A stretch of DNA of 64,000 nucleotides from Marinobacter azerbaijanicus (lineage in GTDB: Bacteria; Pseudomonadota; Gammaproteobacteria; Pseudomonadales; Oleiphilaceae): assembly GCF_030250645.1 (NCBI RefSeq), contig NZ_JASSVS010000005.1, positions 248,001-312,000 on the forward strand, read 5' to 3'. Position 1 is the first letter of the stretch. Each line of letters begins with the position of its first letter. Positions 63,977 to 64,000 of this stretch are shown one piece after another. The translations under genes and the position numbers were made by a program. A model generated the notes under the pieces. That model was not told the DNA's origin, made no database searches, and worked only from the letters and a program-made list of their open reading frames with translations.

Positions 63977-64000
63977 TCAGTCGAAAACGATCACGCCACG
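63977..64000 (-). CDS. 3' end of an upstream gene, possibly zinc alcohol dehydrogenase (partial)
   Basis: The last 24 bases read RGVIVFD-stop on the minus strand, in a frame that ends 15 bases before the aldehyde dehydrogenase ATG. This short tail resembles the C-terminus of some zinc-dependent alcohol dehydrogenases, which would suit an alcohol-aldehyde oxidation operon. Seven residues cannot prove it. Confidence 0.35.
   Translation of the reverse strand, partial: RGVIVFD

Overview
The window reads as chromosomal DNA of a free-living, GC-rich (roughly 57-60 % by eye) gammaproteobacterium. Gene content (RegBA-type sensor pair, UMF1-type transporter, B12 salvage cluster with its own uptake system, QsdR-type TetR regulator, DUF294/exonuclease pair) and the small palindromic intergenic elements fit Marinobacter or a close marine relative. 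This is inference from gene families; no rRNA or other marker is present. Coding density is high and I see no transposase, integrase, phage gene, tRNA, rRNA or CRISPR array.

Layout. 1-7 kb: one minus-strand operon encoding an adaptor protein, an RND pump and an ABC ATPase/permease pair (permease cut by the window edge). 7.2-8.3 kb: a membrane diguanylate cyclase. 8.3-12.6 kb: a second RND pump with its adaptor. 12.7-14.7 kb: an OprC/NosA-type copper receptor with a clear terminator. 15-19 kb: NADP-type glutamate dehydrogenase, preceded by a near-perfect NtrC box, and an odd PEP/pyruvate-binding protein with a degenerate KaiC-like front end. 19-23 kb: RegB/RegA-type redox pair followed by a PAS-GGDEF-EAL protein. 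22.9-26.2 kb: persulfide-dioxygenase-like MBL protein, SulP permease and a CbiM-like membrane protein. 26.4-28.6 kb: a UMF1 transporter and an AraC-AGT DNA repair protein.

28.8-47.3 kb is a cobalamin island: cobS, bluB, cobQ, cobO, cobB, an ABC corrinoid importer, a CobN-like chelatase with an export signal, a BtuB receptor under a cobalamin riboswitch, the threonine-phosphate decarboxylase, cbiB, cobT, a phosphatase and cobU. Ring-building genes are absent, so the visible set suits uptake, amidation, adenosylation and tail attachment of imported corrinoids. The exported CobN-like protein sits between the receptor and the periplasmic binding protein, which suggests tetrapyrrole metal chemistry outside the cytoplasm.

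47.4-55.8 kb: a perfect CRP-type site, two lipoproteins (an M19-dipeptidase-like protein and a fused beta-helix/di-heme cytochrome c protein), and a cNMP/CBS/DUF294 protein overlapping an exonuclease. 55.8-61.7 kb: a secreted MsrA-MsrB fusion, a secreted peptide with about 23 % methionine, and a histidine kinase/response regulator pair. The region has been rearranged: a 138-bp copy of the msrAB promoter and start lies at the 3' end of the kinase gene, a response-regulator fragment sits in front of msrAB, and the regulator gene and the Met-rich gene share a nearly identical promoter. I read this as a two-component-controlled periplasmic methionine/methionine-sulfoxide oxidant sink that has been duplicated and partly decayed. 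The window ends with a QsdR-type regulator, a palindromic repeat pair, and an aldehyde dehydrogenase.
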